From Geopseudomonas aromaticivorans (lineage in GTDB: Bacteria; Pseudomonadota; Gammaproteobacteria; Pseudomonadales; Pseudomonadaceae), in the NCBI RefSeq assembly GCF_019097855.1, contig NZ_JAHRGL010000062.1, positions 176,112 to 240,111 on the forward strand: a stretch of 64,000 bases of DNA, read 5' to 3'. Within the stretch, counting starts at the first letter, position 1; the number at the start of each line of letters is the position of its first letter. Of the stretch, positions 1 to 8,368 are shown in pieces. The translations under genes were made by a program, and so were the position numbers. Below the pieces are notes generated by a model, which saw nothing but the letters and a program-made list of their open reading frames with translations, had not been told where the DNA came from and made no database searches.

Positions 1-234
1 GGTGCGCCGGGTCTGCTGGTCGAGGCCGCTGCGATAGTCGCTGTATTCGTTGAGGGCATTGACCCCGGCGTGGGCGGCCAGGGCACCGAGCAGTACCAGC
101 AAGGCGTCGGCCACGAAGCCGCCGTCCAGATCGCGCGTTTGCAGCGCCGCGGCGATGCCGAGCGCCACGCAGGTCAGCGCCAGCAGCAGAAAGCGCCCGC
201 GAATCACTCCCAACCAGTGCAGTTTGCCCGCCAT
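1..234 (-). CDS. UbiA-family prenyltransferase, N-terminal 78 residues (cut by window edge)
   Basis: Only the first 78 codons lie in the window, starting at the ATG whose complement is at 232-234 and running off base 1. The visible protein opens MAGKLHWLGVIRGRFLLL, with a hydrophobic segment at about residues 13-32 and a second one ending in NALNEYSDYRSGLD. The latter resembles the first Asp-rich motif (NDxxDxxxD) by which UbiA/MenA enzymes bind prenyl diphosphate through magnesium. Enzymes of this family transfer a polyprenyl chain to an aromatic acceptor in the inner membrane. The acceptor cannot be assigned from this fragment; a MenA-like or orphan UbiA enzyme are both possible. It is divergent from the penicillin-binding protein gene downstream. 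Confidence 0.75.
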   Translation of the reverse strand, partial: MAGKLHWLGVIRGRFLLLALTCVALGIAAALQTRDLDGGFVADALLVLLGALAAHAGVNALNEYSDYRSGLDQQTRRT

Positions 235-434
235 CCCTGTCCCTCCCGGTTTCAGATTGCCGCATAATCCGCTCCCGCGTCACAGACGGGGTCGTCAGTC
301 ATTTCCCTCGGTCGCAGCGCCTGCATGTGGTGCTCCGAACTCTGGGGCCGGCATGATATCGCTCTGTGTGACAGCTCGCAGGCGACCGCTGGTGAATACG
401 GCTAAGCTGTTGTCAATAATCGATAAATGCCGTC

Positions 435-3400
435 ATGGATACAGACATCATGGGCGCCCCCGAGCAGACCTCATCCGCCGCCGATCAACCCGTACGCTCG
501 CAGGCCCTGCAGGCCTCGCTGAAAACCAGTCGGCGCCGGATATGGGCCGTGCGCGGGGGATTCACCGTGGTCCTGCTCGGCTGCGCCGCCGCCGGCGCCC
601 TGTGGGCGGCGCGCGAAGCGCAGACCTCGGAGTGGCAGTCGCGCCTGCTGGGGGACTGGTCGGCCCGCCTGCAATACCGGGTCGAGCCGGGCCCCAGCGA
701 TGCCATCCGCTATCCGCAGCAGGGGCCGTTCGACCAGCGCCTCGGCTATGTCGGCCTGCCGGAGTTCATCCGCCGCCTGAACAACCAGGGTTACGTGGTC
801 GCCAGCCAGGCACGCTTCTCCACACCGCTGCTCGAGTACACCGATCACGGCCTGTATCCGCCGTTTCGCGAGAAGACCCGCGCCGGCATCGACATCAGCG
901 ACTGCCGCGGCGAGCCGATGTTCGATTTCCGCCACCCGCAGCGCTACTACGAAAGCTTCAACGACATTCCGCCGCTGGCCGTGCAGAGCCTGCTGTTCAT
1001 CGAGAACCGCAACCTCCTCGACACTGAGCGCCCGCATCTCAATCCCTCGGTCGATTGGCCGCGCTTCCTCAAGGCGGCCTGGAGTCAACTGGCCCGCCGG
1101 CTGGACGCCGATACCGACTCCGCTGGCGGCAGCACCCTGGCCACGCAGATCGAGAAGTTCCGCCACTCGCCGGACGGGCGCACGCCCAACGCGGCGGAAA
1201 AGCTGCGGCAGATGCTCTCGGCCAGTGTGCGCGCCTACCGCGAAGGGCGCGAAACCCTGCCGCTGCGCCGGGAGATCGTCCACGACTACATCAACAACGT
1301 GCCGCTCTCCGCGGCGGGCGGTTACGGCGAGGTGCATGGCATCGGCGACGGCCTGTGGGTGTGGTTCGGCGCCGACTTTGCCCGCAGCAACCGGGCCCTG
1401 CGCAGCAACTCCGATGCCAGCCTGGCCGAGCGCGGCCTGGCCCTGCGCCAGGTGCTGGCGCTGATGATCGCCCAGCGCCGGCCGTCCTGGTATCTGAACA
1501 ACGGCCGCGTCGAACTGGCCGAACTGACCGACAGCCACCTGCGCGTACTGGCCGGCGCGGGGGTGATCAGCGCGGCCCTGCGCGATGCCGCGCTCGGCCA
1601 GCAGCTGACGTTCCGCAACATGGCCACCGATCCGGCGCTGCCACCGGTAGCCAGCGACAAGGGCATCAACGCCGTCCGCACCCGGCTGGTGCGCCAGCTC
1701 GGCACGCAGCTGTATGACCTCGACCGCCTCGACCTCGCGGTCGACGCCACCCTCAATCAGCCCCTGCAGCAGGAAGTCAGCAACTACCTGGGCAAGCTGA
1801 CCGACCCGGTGTTCGCCGAGCAGGTCGGCCTGTTCGGCGAGCGCCTGCTGAGCCCCGCGTTGACCGCGGATGTGCGCTACAGCTTCACCCTGTTCGAGCG
1901 CGGCGCCAACGGCAACCGCGTGCGCGTGCAGACCGACACCACCGGCCAGCCGTTCGACATCAACGAGGGCAGCAAGCTGGAGCTGGGCTCCACCGCCAAG
2001 CTGCGGGTGATGGCCACCTATCTGGAAATGGTCAGCGAACTGCACGATCACTACGCCGGCAAGACGCCGGCCGAGCTGCGCAGCCTGGCCGAGCAGGTCA
2101 ACCCCCGCGACAACCTCAGCGTGTGGGCGCTGGACTACCTGCGGGTCAATCCGCAGGCCAGTGTGGAAGAAATGATCGACGCCGCGCTGGAGCGCAAATA
2201 CTCCGCCAGCCCCGGCGAAACCTTCTTCACCGGCGGCGGCGCGCACACCTTCAACAACTTCCGCAAGGAGGACAACGGCCGCCGACCGACCATGCGCGAA
2301 GCGCTGCGCGAGTCGATCAACCTGCCGTTCGTGCGGCTGTTGCGCGACGTGGTGCGCTACAGTACCTACAACATGGCCAACAACAGCGCGCAACTGCTGA
2401 CCGATGACCAGGATCCACGCCGCCGCGAGTACCTGACCCGCTTCGCCGACAAGGAAGGTACGGTGTTCCTGCGGCGCTTCTGGAGCAAGTACCGCGACAA
2501 GCCCCCGCAGGAGATGTTCGAAACCCTGCTCGAGGGCCTGCGCCTGAGCCAGTCGCGCCTGGCCGCCATCCATCGTTACCTGTACCCGCAGGCCAGCCTC
2601 GAAGAGTTCGCCCAGGTCATGCAGGCCCACCTCGGCAAAAAGCTGATGCCGCCGCCGAAGAAACTCGAGGACTACTACTATCGCTACGGTCCCGGGGCCT
2701 TCAACCTGCCCGACCAGGGCTACATCGCCCGCGTGCACCCGCTGGAGCTGTGGCTGATCGGCTACCGCATGCAGAATCCGCAGGCCGACTTCAGCGCCGC
2801 CGCCGAGGCCAGCCGCGACGAGCGCCAGGAGGTTTACAGCTGGTTGTTCAAGACCCGTCACCGCAGCGCCCGCGACAGCCGCATCCGCACCATGGTCGAG
2901 GTCGAGGCATTCACCGACGTGCACCAGCGCTGGGCCCGCCTGGGCTTCCCGTTCGATCACATGGTGCCCTCGCTGGCCAGCGCGCTGGGCAGCTCCGGCG
3001 ATCGCCCGGCGGCACTGGCCGAGCTGATGGGCATCATCCTCAACAACGGCGTGCGCCTGCCGACGGTACGCATCGACAACCTGCACTTCGCCGCCACCAC
3101 GCCCTACGAAACCCGCCTGGAGCGCGAGCAGACCAGCGGCGAGCGGGTCATGCGTCCCGAAGTGGCCACGGCGCTGCGCAGCGTGCTCGCCGAGGTGGTG
3201 GAAAACGGCACCGCGCGCCGCCTCAAGGGCGTGCTGCTGCAAGCCGATGGCCAGCCGCTGATGGTCGGCGGCAAGACCGGCACGGGCGACAACCGCCTCG
3301 AGACCTTTACCCGCAGCGGCTGGGTGAGCAGTTCGACCGCGCGCAATCGCACCGCCACCTTCGTGTTCTTCCTCGGCCCGCGGCACTTCGGTACGCTGAC

Positions 3401-3587
3401 CGCCTATGTTGCCGGCGAACAGTCGGAACGTTTCACCTTCACCTCGGCGCTGCCGGTGCAAACGCTCAAGGGCATGATGCCGCTACTGCAGCCCTACCTG
3501 CTGGCCGAAGCCACCGCCTGCCAGGCACCCAAGAAGGGCGCCGCTGCGGAGCAGATGCACGCCTCGCTGAGTCAGCCAAAGGAATAA
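435..3587 (+). CDS. Large class A penicillin-binding protein (transglycosylase/transpeptidase), 1050 aa
   Basis: Predicted inner-membrane enzyme of peptidoglycan synthesis. A short cytoplasmic N-terminus precedes one membrane segment (about residues 36-58). The transglycosylase domain shows a variant FIENRNLLD in place of the usual EDxxFxxH motif, then GGSTLATQIEKF and YINNVPLS. The transpeptidase domain has the three penicillin-binding motifs: STAK (nucleophile S519, K522), SIN (S627-N629) and KTGTG (K947). The SxN-to-KTG distance of about 318 residues and the total length of 1050 residues are far above ordinary class A PBPs (about 750-850), so a large insertion sits within or around the transpeptidase fold at roughly residues 640-860. 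The gamma-glutamyltransferase gene starts 3 bases after the stop, indicating an operon. The start is uncertain (ATG at 435 or 450; neither has a good ribosome site). Confidence 0.85.
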   Translation: MDTDIMGAPEQTSSAADQPVRSQALQASLKTSRRRIWAVRGGFTVVLLGCAAAGALWAAREAQTSEWQSRLLGDWSARLQYRVEPGPSDAIRYPQQGPFDQRLGYVGLPEFIRRLNNQGYVVASQARFSTPLLEYTDHGLYPPFREKTRAGIDISDCRGEPMFDFRHPQRYYESFNDIPPLAVQSLLFIENRNLLDTERPHLNPSVDWPRFLKAAWSQLARRLDADTDSAGGSTLATQIEKFRHSPDGRTPNAAEKLRQMLSASVRAYREGRETLPLRREIVHDYINNVPLSAAGGYGEVHGIGDGLWVWFGADFARSNRALRSNSDASLAERGLALRQVLALMIAQRRPSWYLNNGRVELAELTDSHLRVLAGAGVISAALRDAALGQQLTFRNMATDPALPPVASDKGINAVRTRLVRQLGTQLYDLDRLDLAVDATLNQPLQQEVSNYLGKLTDPVFAEQVGLFGERLLSPALTADVRYSFTLFERGANGNRVRVQTDTTGQPFDINEGSKLELGSTAKLRVMATYLEMVSELHDHYAGKTPAELRSLAEQVNPRDNLSVWALDYLRVNPQASVEEMIDAALERKYSASPGETFFTGGGAHTFNNFRKEDNGRRPTMREALRESINLPFVRLLRDVVRYSTYNMANNSAQLLTDDQDPRRREYLTRFADKEGTVFLRRFWSKYRDKPPQEMFETLLEGLRLSQSRLAAIHRYLYPQASLEEFAQVMQAHLGKKLMPPPKKLEDYYYRYGPGAFNLPDQGYIARVHPLELWLIGYRMQNPQADFSAAAEASRDERQEVYSWLFKTRHRSARDSRIRTMVEVEAFTDVHQRWARLGFPFDHMVPSLASALGSSGDRPAALAELMGIILNNGVRLPTVRIDNLHFAATTPYETRLEREQTSGERVMRPEVATALRSVLAEVVENGTARRLKGVLLQADGQPLMVGGKTGTGDNRLETFTRSGWVSSSTARNRTATFVFFLGPRHFGTLTAYVAGEQSERFTFTSALPVQTLKGMMPLLQPYLLAEATACQAPKKGAAAEQMHASLSQPKE

Positions 3588-3590
3588 GCC

Positions 3591-5405
3591 GTGATCCCGC
3601 GTCCCCCCAAGCGGCTGCGCTGCGTGCTCGGCCTGGGCGTCAGCCTGCTGCTCGCCGCCTGCGCCCGCCACCAGGCGCTCCCCCTGGAAATCCGCCCGAT
3701 CCAGCCGGAGGCCGCCAGCGGCCACCAGGCCAAGCCCGGCTGGCAGCTGCAGCACTACGCCGTGGCCGCCGCCAATCCACTGGCCGCCGAGGCCGGCCGG
3801 CAGATCCTGCAAGCCGGCGGCAGTGCCGTGGACGCGGCGATCGCCGTGCAGATGGTGCTCGGCCTGGTGGAGCCGCAGTCCAGCGGCCTCGGTGGCGGCG
3901 CGTTCCTCCTGCACTGGGACGGCCAGCGCCTCGACGCCTGGGACGGCCGCGAAACCGCGCCGGCCGATGCTGACGAGCAGATGTTCCTGCAAAGCGACGG
4001 CAAGCCGATGGCCTTCATCGACGCCGTAGTCGGCGGCCGCGCGGTGGGCGTGCCCGGCGTGCTGAAGATGCTCGAGAGCGCCCATCGCGCCCATGGCAAG
4101 CTGCCCTGGGCGGTGCTGTTCGTCCCCGCCATCGAGCTGGCCGAACAGGGCTTCGCCATCAGCCCGCGCCTGCACCAGTTGCTCGCCGCCGACCAGTACC
4201 TGCGCCAGGATCCGAGCGCCGCCGCCTTCTACTACCGTGCCAATGGCGCGCCGCTACCGGTCGGCCAGGTCCTGCGCAACCCGGCGCTGGCCGAGATGCT
4301 CAGGCGCATCGCCCGTCACGGCAGCGCGGCCTTCTACGCGGGGCCGGTGGCCCAGGCCATGGTGGCCAAGGTCCGCCAGCACCCGAGCAACCCCGGGCGC
4401 CTGCAACTGGCCGACCTGCAGCACTACCAGCCGCTGCGGCGCGAGGCCCTGTGCCAGCTGTGGCTGGCGCAGTACCGCGTCTGTGGCTTCCCGCCACCCT
4501 CCTCCGGGCAGCTGACGCTGATGCAGATTCTCGGCCTGCTCGAACAGCTGCCACCCCAGCAAAACCCGCTGGTGGACGGCCGCCCCTCCGCGGCCTTCCT
4601 GCACCGCTACAGCGAAGCGGCCAAGCTGGCCTTTGCCGATCGTGCCCAGTACATCGCCGACCCGACCTTCGTCGCGCCGCCGGCCGGCGACTGGCGCAGC
4701 CTGCTCGCCCCGGCCTACCTGAAACAGCGCGCGACGTTGATCGGCGAGCGGAGCATGGGCACCGCCAGCCATGGCGTTCCCGGCGGCACACCGCTGGCCT
4801 GGGCGCCGCAGGCGGCGCAGGAGGAGTACGGCACCAGCCACGTCAGCATCGTCGATGCCGAAGGCCATGCGCTGGCGATGACCAGCAGCATCGAGCAGGC
4901 CTTCGGCGCGCGCCAGCTCAGCGACGGCGGCACCGGTCTGCCCGGCGGCTTCCTGCTCAACAATCAGCTCACCGACTTCGCCCTCGCCCCGCGCGATGCG
5001 CAAGGCCGGCCGGTCGCCAACCGCGTCGAGCCGGGCAAGCGCCCGCGCTCGAGCATGAGCCCGACCCTGGTGTTCGATGCGAAAAACGGTGAGCTGCTGG
5101 CCAGCCTCGGCTCGCCCGGCGGCGCGGCGATCATCCACTTCACCGCCAAGACCCTGCTCGGCCTGTACCCGTGGCAGCTCGATGCCCAGCGCGCCATCGA
5201 CCTGCCCAACTTCAGCAACTTCAACGGCCCGACCGTGCTGGAGCAGGGGCGTTTCCCGCCCGCCACGCTCGAGGCGCTGCGCCGGCTGGGTCACGAAGTC
5301 GGCGAGAGCGAGCTGCCCAGTGGCCTGCAGGCCATCCAGCGCACGCCGGACGGCTGGTTCGGCGGCGCCGATCCGCGCCGCGAGGGGGTGGTGCTGGGCG
5401 AATGA
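3591..5405 (+). CDS. ggt: Gamma-glutamyltranspeptidase, predicted lipoprotein
   Basis: The family (N-terminal nucleophile hydrolases) cleaves gamma-glutamyl bonds of glutathione and related peptides after autocatalytic splitting into two subunits. The start is GTG, 3 bases after the PBP stop. The N-terminus is a lipoprotein signal with lipobox LAAC (C24), so the enzyme is probably anchored to the membrane on the periplasmic side. Family landmarks are present: SSGLGGGAFLL early, the processing/nucleophile site EYGTSH with Thr415, GKRPRSSMSPT, and GSPGGAAIIHF near the end. At 604 residues the length is normal. Tight coupling to a peptidoglycan synthase suggests, but does not prove, action on a wall-derived or periplasmic gamma-glutamyl peptide rather than only glutathione. 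Confidence 0.9.
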   Translation: MIPRPPKRLRCVLGLGVSLLLAACARHQALPLEIRPIQPEAASGHQAKPGWQLQHYAVAAANPLAAEAGRQILQAGGSAVDAAIAVQMVLGLVEPQSSGLGGGAFLLHWDGQRLDAWDGRETAPADADEQMFLQSDGKPMAFIDAVVGGRAVGVPGVLKMLESAHRAHGKLPWAVLFVPAIELAEQGFAISPRLHQLLAADQYLRQDPSAAAFYYRANGAPLPVGQVLRNPALAEMLRRIARHGSAAFYAGPVAQAMVAKVRQHPSNPGRLQLADLQHYQPLRREALCQLWLAQYRVCGFPPPSSGQLTLMQILGLLEQLPPQQNPLVDGRPSAAFLHRYSEAAKLAFADRAQYIADPTFVAPPAGDWRSLLAPAYLKQRATLIGERSMGTASHGVPGGTPLAWAPQAAQEEYGTSHVSIVDAEGHALAMTSSIEQAFGARQLSDGGTGLPGGFLLNNQLTDFALAPRDAQGRPVANRVEPGKRPRSSMSPTLVFDAKNGELLASLGSPGGAAIIHFTAKTLLGLYPWQLDAQRAIDLPNFSNFNGPTVLEQGRFPPATLEALRRLGHEVGESELPSGLQAIQRTPDGWFGGADPRREGVVLGE

Positions 5406-5409
5406 GGCC

Positions 5410-5634
5410 TCAGCCTTGTTGCTGACGCAACTGCACGTACAAGGCTTCCACCTTCTCCCGCGCCCAGGGCGTGCGGCGCAGGAAGGTCAGGCTCGACTTG
5501 ATGCTCGGGTCGCTCTTGAAGCAGCGGATATCGACGCGCTGCGCCAGTCCGTCCCAGCCATGCTGCGCCACCAGCTCGGTGAGCAGGGCCTCGAGGGTGA
5601 TGCCATGCAACGGGTTCTTCTGCGGTTGGGTCAT
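5410..5634 (-). CDS. VF530 family (DUF2132) small DNA-binding-like protein
   Basis: A 74-residue protein starting [18 protein letters not shown] and containing [19 protein letters not shown] and [12 protein letters not shown], the conserved blocks of the VF530 family. Members are small helical proteins proposed to bind DNA; their physiological role is not established. I chose the ATG at 5634 over an in-frame upstream start at 5664 because family members begin just before the conserved NPLHG block. It lies tail to tail with ggt, whose stop is only a few bases away, and downstream of the FHA gene in the same direction with about 80 bases between. Confidence 0.85.
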   Translation of the reverse strand: MTQPQKNPLHGITLEALLTELVAQHGWDGLAQRVDIRCFKSDPSIKSSLTFLRRTPWAREKVEALYVQLRQQQG

Positions 5635-5715
5635 GATCGGCCTGGCCAAGTAGCTATCGGACAAAGAGGGCGCGCAGCATAACCCAGCCCCCGCAGTTGC
5701 GAGGAGTCGCCCCCG

Positions 5716-6576
5716 TCAGCGAACCAGCAACACGCCCGCCGCAGCCGCCGCCACCAGCAGGCCCCCCGCCAGCAACGCAAGCTTGAGCAGGTTGGCGTCG
5801 GCCTTCGCGGCCGGGGGCGCCGCCGCTTCGGCCTGCGCCGCGGCGCGCAGCGGATTGGCCGTCGGCGCACGGCCAGCCGTCTGAGGCTTGTCCGCTTTCG
5901 GCAGGTCGACGGCCTTCATGAACTGGGTGGCGTCCTCATCCTCCTCCGCCTCCTCGTGCGCTCGAGCCCCCACCTTGGGGCCGATCACCAGCAGGGTCAC
6001 CGACCCCATGCGCACCTCGTCACCAGGTGTCAGCACCGCGGTGTCGACCTTCTGCCGGTTGACGTACACGCCATTGGCCGAGGCCAGGTCCTTGACCTCC
6101 AGCACATCGTCCTTGAGGAAGAATTCGCCGTGCCGGCGCGACAGTTCAGGATCGCCAAAGCACAGCTCGCACTTGCTCGAACGGCCGACGCCCAGGCTGC
6201 CCGGCTGGAGGTGGAACTTCTTGCCCACCTGCTCGCCCGAGTTCACCTGCAGATACCAGCGCACCGTGGCGTCGGGGCGCACCACGGCCTTGCCCGGATC
6301 AAGCAGCAGCAGCTCCACGGAGCCGATGCGCAGCTGGTCCTCGGGGCGCAACTGGTACTGGGTGGTGATGCGCTGACCGTTGACGAAGGTGCCGCCGGCG
6401 CTGTCGCAGTCACTGAGAAAGTAGTGGCCGTCACGCTGGATGATCTCGGCATGGAAGGCGCCGATCCCAGGCTCGGCGAGCACTAGCTGGTTGCGCCGGT
6501 CCTCGCCGATGCTGAAGCGCTCTTCGACCAGCCAGATGGGGGCCTGACGACCGTCCTTGAAATGCAGTTTGAGCAT
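5716..6576 (-). CDS. Tandem FHA-domain protein with C-terminal membrane anchor
   Basis: A 286-residue protein with two forkhead-associated domains, which bind phosphothreonine peptides. FHA1 (about residues 20-92) is degenerate: the phospho-binding Arg of the GR motif is replaced in FSIGED, and the Ser-x-x-His motif reads GAFHAE. FHA2 (about 118-190) is canonical, with VGRSSKC, LSRRHGEF and SANGVYVN. An acidic stretch (about 208-216) and an Ala/Pro-rich linker lead to one membrane helix at about 263-285. The protein therefore faces the cytoplasm as a tail-anchored reader. It follows the kinase gene by 50 bases and is probably a target or scaffold for that kinase. A TTG at 6606 could add 10 residues, but the ATG at 6576 is preceded by an AGGACAGG ribosome site. 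Confidence 0.85.
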   Translation of the reverse strand: MLKLHFKDGRQAPIWLVEERFSIGEDRRNQLVLAEPGIGAFHAEIIQRDGHYFLSDCDSAGGTFVNGQRITTQYQLRPEDQLRIGSVELLLLDPGKAVVRPDATVRWYLQVNSGEQVGKKFHLQPGSLGVGRSSKCELCFGDPELSRRHGEFFLKDDVLEVKDLASANGVYVNRQKVDTAVLTPGDEVRMGSVTLLVIGPKVGARAHEEAEEDEDATQFMKAVDLPKADKPQTAGRAPTANPLRAAAQAEAAAPPAAKADANLLKLALLAGGLLVAAAAAGVLLVR

Positions 6577-6626
6577 ATGAAGCCTGTCCTGTTCACGTTC
6601 CGCCAATGATCATGGCGGCATGCCTG

Positions 6627-8351
6627 TCAGTTACCGAATAGATTGGTCCACACCCGCTTGATCGGATTGCTCTGTTCCTGCTGCTGCGCGGGCTGCGGCG
6701 ACGTCGGCCGGCTGGCCTGGGATGCCTTGGCGGCACGCGCCGAACTCAGCAACGCCTGGTGTTCGTCGCGCATCCTGAGCAGCTGCGGATGCTGCGGCTC
6801 CACCTGCAGGCCGTTGTCGATCATCGCCAGGGCACCGGGAAAGTTGCCCTTGCGGTAGGCCGCATTGGCCAGGTCGCGATACAGCATGGCGACGCGCTGC
6901 AGACCGGCGACGGCCTGCTCGTGCCCCGGCACCCAGTCGAGAATCTGCCGGTAGTAATGCACCGCACTGTCGTCTTCGGGCTGCAGCAGACGCTGCTCGC
7001 CGATGCTCTGCTCGGCGCGGGCGAGGTTGGCGGCGATGCGCGCCTCCAGCACCCGGCGCAGACCGTCAAGAGCGCCGGCATTGCCGGCGTCCAGGAGCAG
7101 GGCCTGGTTGAAGTAATGGTCGGCGCTGTCCTGCACCGGCTCCAGCAGCAGGCCCTCGCCCAGGCGCTGTTCGCCCAGCGCGAGGAAGCCGGCGATGCGC
7201 GCGCCCTTGACCCGCTCGAGACCGCCCAGGGCGGCCTGGTTGCGCGCGTCGATCGCCAGCACCGCGCGGAAATAGTGCTCGGCGCTGCCCTCTGCCGGCT
7301 CCACCAGCTGTCCGGCGGCCAGACGCTGCTCGGCCTGGGCCAGCAGGTCGTTGATCTGGCGCTGCTGCTGCCAGTACAGGCCACCGGCGGTCAGGGTGAC
7401 CAGCAGCGCCAGCACACTGAGCAGCATCGGCAGCACCGACTTGCGCGGTTTGGCGGCCTGCGCCGCCTTGACCTGGGGCGGAGCCAGCGGGGGCTCCGCG
7501 CGCGTGGCGGTCAGGCCGACCGCCGGGCCAATGCGGGTTTCGTCCGGATCGGTCAGTTCGACCTGGTCCAGCGCCGCCAGCAGCGCCCGGCAGTCTGCAA
7601 AGCGCTGCTCCGGGTCCTTGGCCAGCATGCGTTCCAGCAGCGCCTGGCAGCCCGCCAGGGCCGCCGGCAGGGCCGGTGCCGGCATCTGCACGTGGTTCAT
7701 CACCGTCTGGGTGTAGTTGCCGCCGCGGAAGGGATTGCTGCCGGTGAGCATCTCCAGCAGGATCACCCCCAGGCTGTAGATGTCGCTGCGCGCGTCCAGC
7801 GGCAGGCACTGCGCCTGCTCCGGGCTGCTGTAGGCCGGGCTGCCGACGGCGATGCCGAACTGGGTCAGCTCGCTGTCGAGGTCGAGGTCCTTGGCCACAC
7901 CGAAGTCGGTGAGCACCGCGGTGCCGTCGCCGCGGAACAGGATGTTGGCCGGCTTCACGTCGCGATGCACCAGGCCCTTGTCGTGCACCACAGCCAGGCC
8001 GCTGGCGATCTGGCGGACGATGGCCAGCGCGCGCTCCGGCGCGAACAGTTCACCCTTGTGGCGGGCCAGGTCGCCACCGGGCAGGAACTCCATGGCCAGG
8101 TAGTGGCGGCCATCGGCCAACTGGTCAATGTCGTAGATGGTGATGATCGAGGGGTGATGCAGAGAGGCGACCAGATGCCCCTCCTTGATGAAGCGCTGGA
8201 TGAAGGCCTGGTCTTCGGACTTGCTGAGAATCTTGATCGCCACCTTGCGCTGCAGCGACTGCTGGGTGGCCAGGTGGACTTCGGCCATGCCGCCCTTGCC
8301 GAGCGGGCCGTGCAGGGTGTAGCCGGGAATTACGAGTGCGCTGTCGCTCAT
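6627..8351 (-). CDS. Transmembrane Ser/Thr protein kinase with periplasmic 53-residue repeats
   Basis: A 574-residue Hanks-type kinase. The N-terminal catalytic domain has the Gly loop LGKGGMAEV (18-26), K40 in VAIKIL, the catalytic loop HRDVKPAN (D131), DFG (D149) and the activation segment GSPAYSSPEQ. A basic juxtamembrane stretch precedes a membrane helix at about 305-326. The presumed periplasmic part is three copies of an exact 53-residue period (EQRL at 341, EQRL at 394, EQSI at 447), each carrying DSAxHYF-like and GLxRV blocks, followed by one TPR-like unit (about 493-530). It follows the PP2C gene by 17 bases and precedes the FHA gene. The phosphatase/kinase order recalls stp1-stk1 of P. 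aeruginosa, but there is no type VI secretion locus here. The ligand of the repeat domain is unknown. Confidence 0.9.
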   Translation of the reverse strand: MSDSALVIPGYTLHGPLGKGGMAEVHLATQQSLQRKVAIKILSKSEDQAFIQRFIKEGHLVASLHHPSIITIYDIDQLADGRHYLAMEFLPGGDLARHKGELFAPERALAIVRQIASGLAVVHDKGLVHRDVKPANILFRGDGTAVLTDFGVAKDLDLDSELTQFGIAVGSPAYSSPEQAQCLPLDARSDIYSLGVILLEMLTGSNPFRGGNYTQTVMNHVQMPAPALPAALAGCQALLERMLAKDPEQRFADCRALLAALDQVELTDPDETRIGPAVGLTATRAEPPLAPPQVKAAQAAKPRKSVLPMLLSVLALLVTLTAGGLYWQQQRQINDLLAQAEQRLAAGQLVEPAEGSAEHYFRAVLAIDARNQAALGGLERVKGARIAGFLALGEQRLGEGLLLEPVQDSADHYFNQALLLDAGNAGALDGLRRVLEARIAANLARAEQSIGEQRLLQPEDDSAVHYYRQILDWVPGHEQAVAGLQRVAMLYRDLANAAYRKGNFPGALAMIDNGLQVEPQHPQLLRMRDEHQALLSSARAAKASQASRPTSPQPAQQQEQSNPIKRVWTNLFGN

Positions 8352-8368
8352 GGGAGGGGGACGCCGAA

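Noticed and set aside
471-3461. A 996-codon open frame antisense to the PBP gene
   Set aside because: The GC-rich third positions of the true gene leave the opposite frame free of stops. The translation is low-complexity Ala/Gly/Gln/Arg with no domain, and the plus strand has all PBP motifs.
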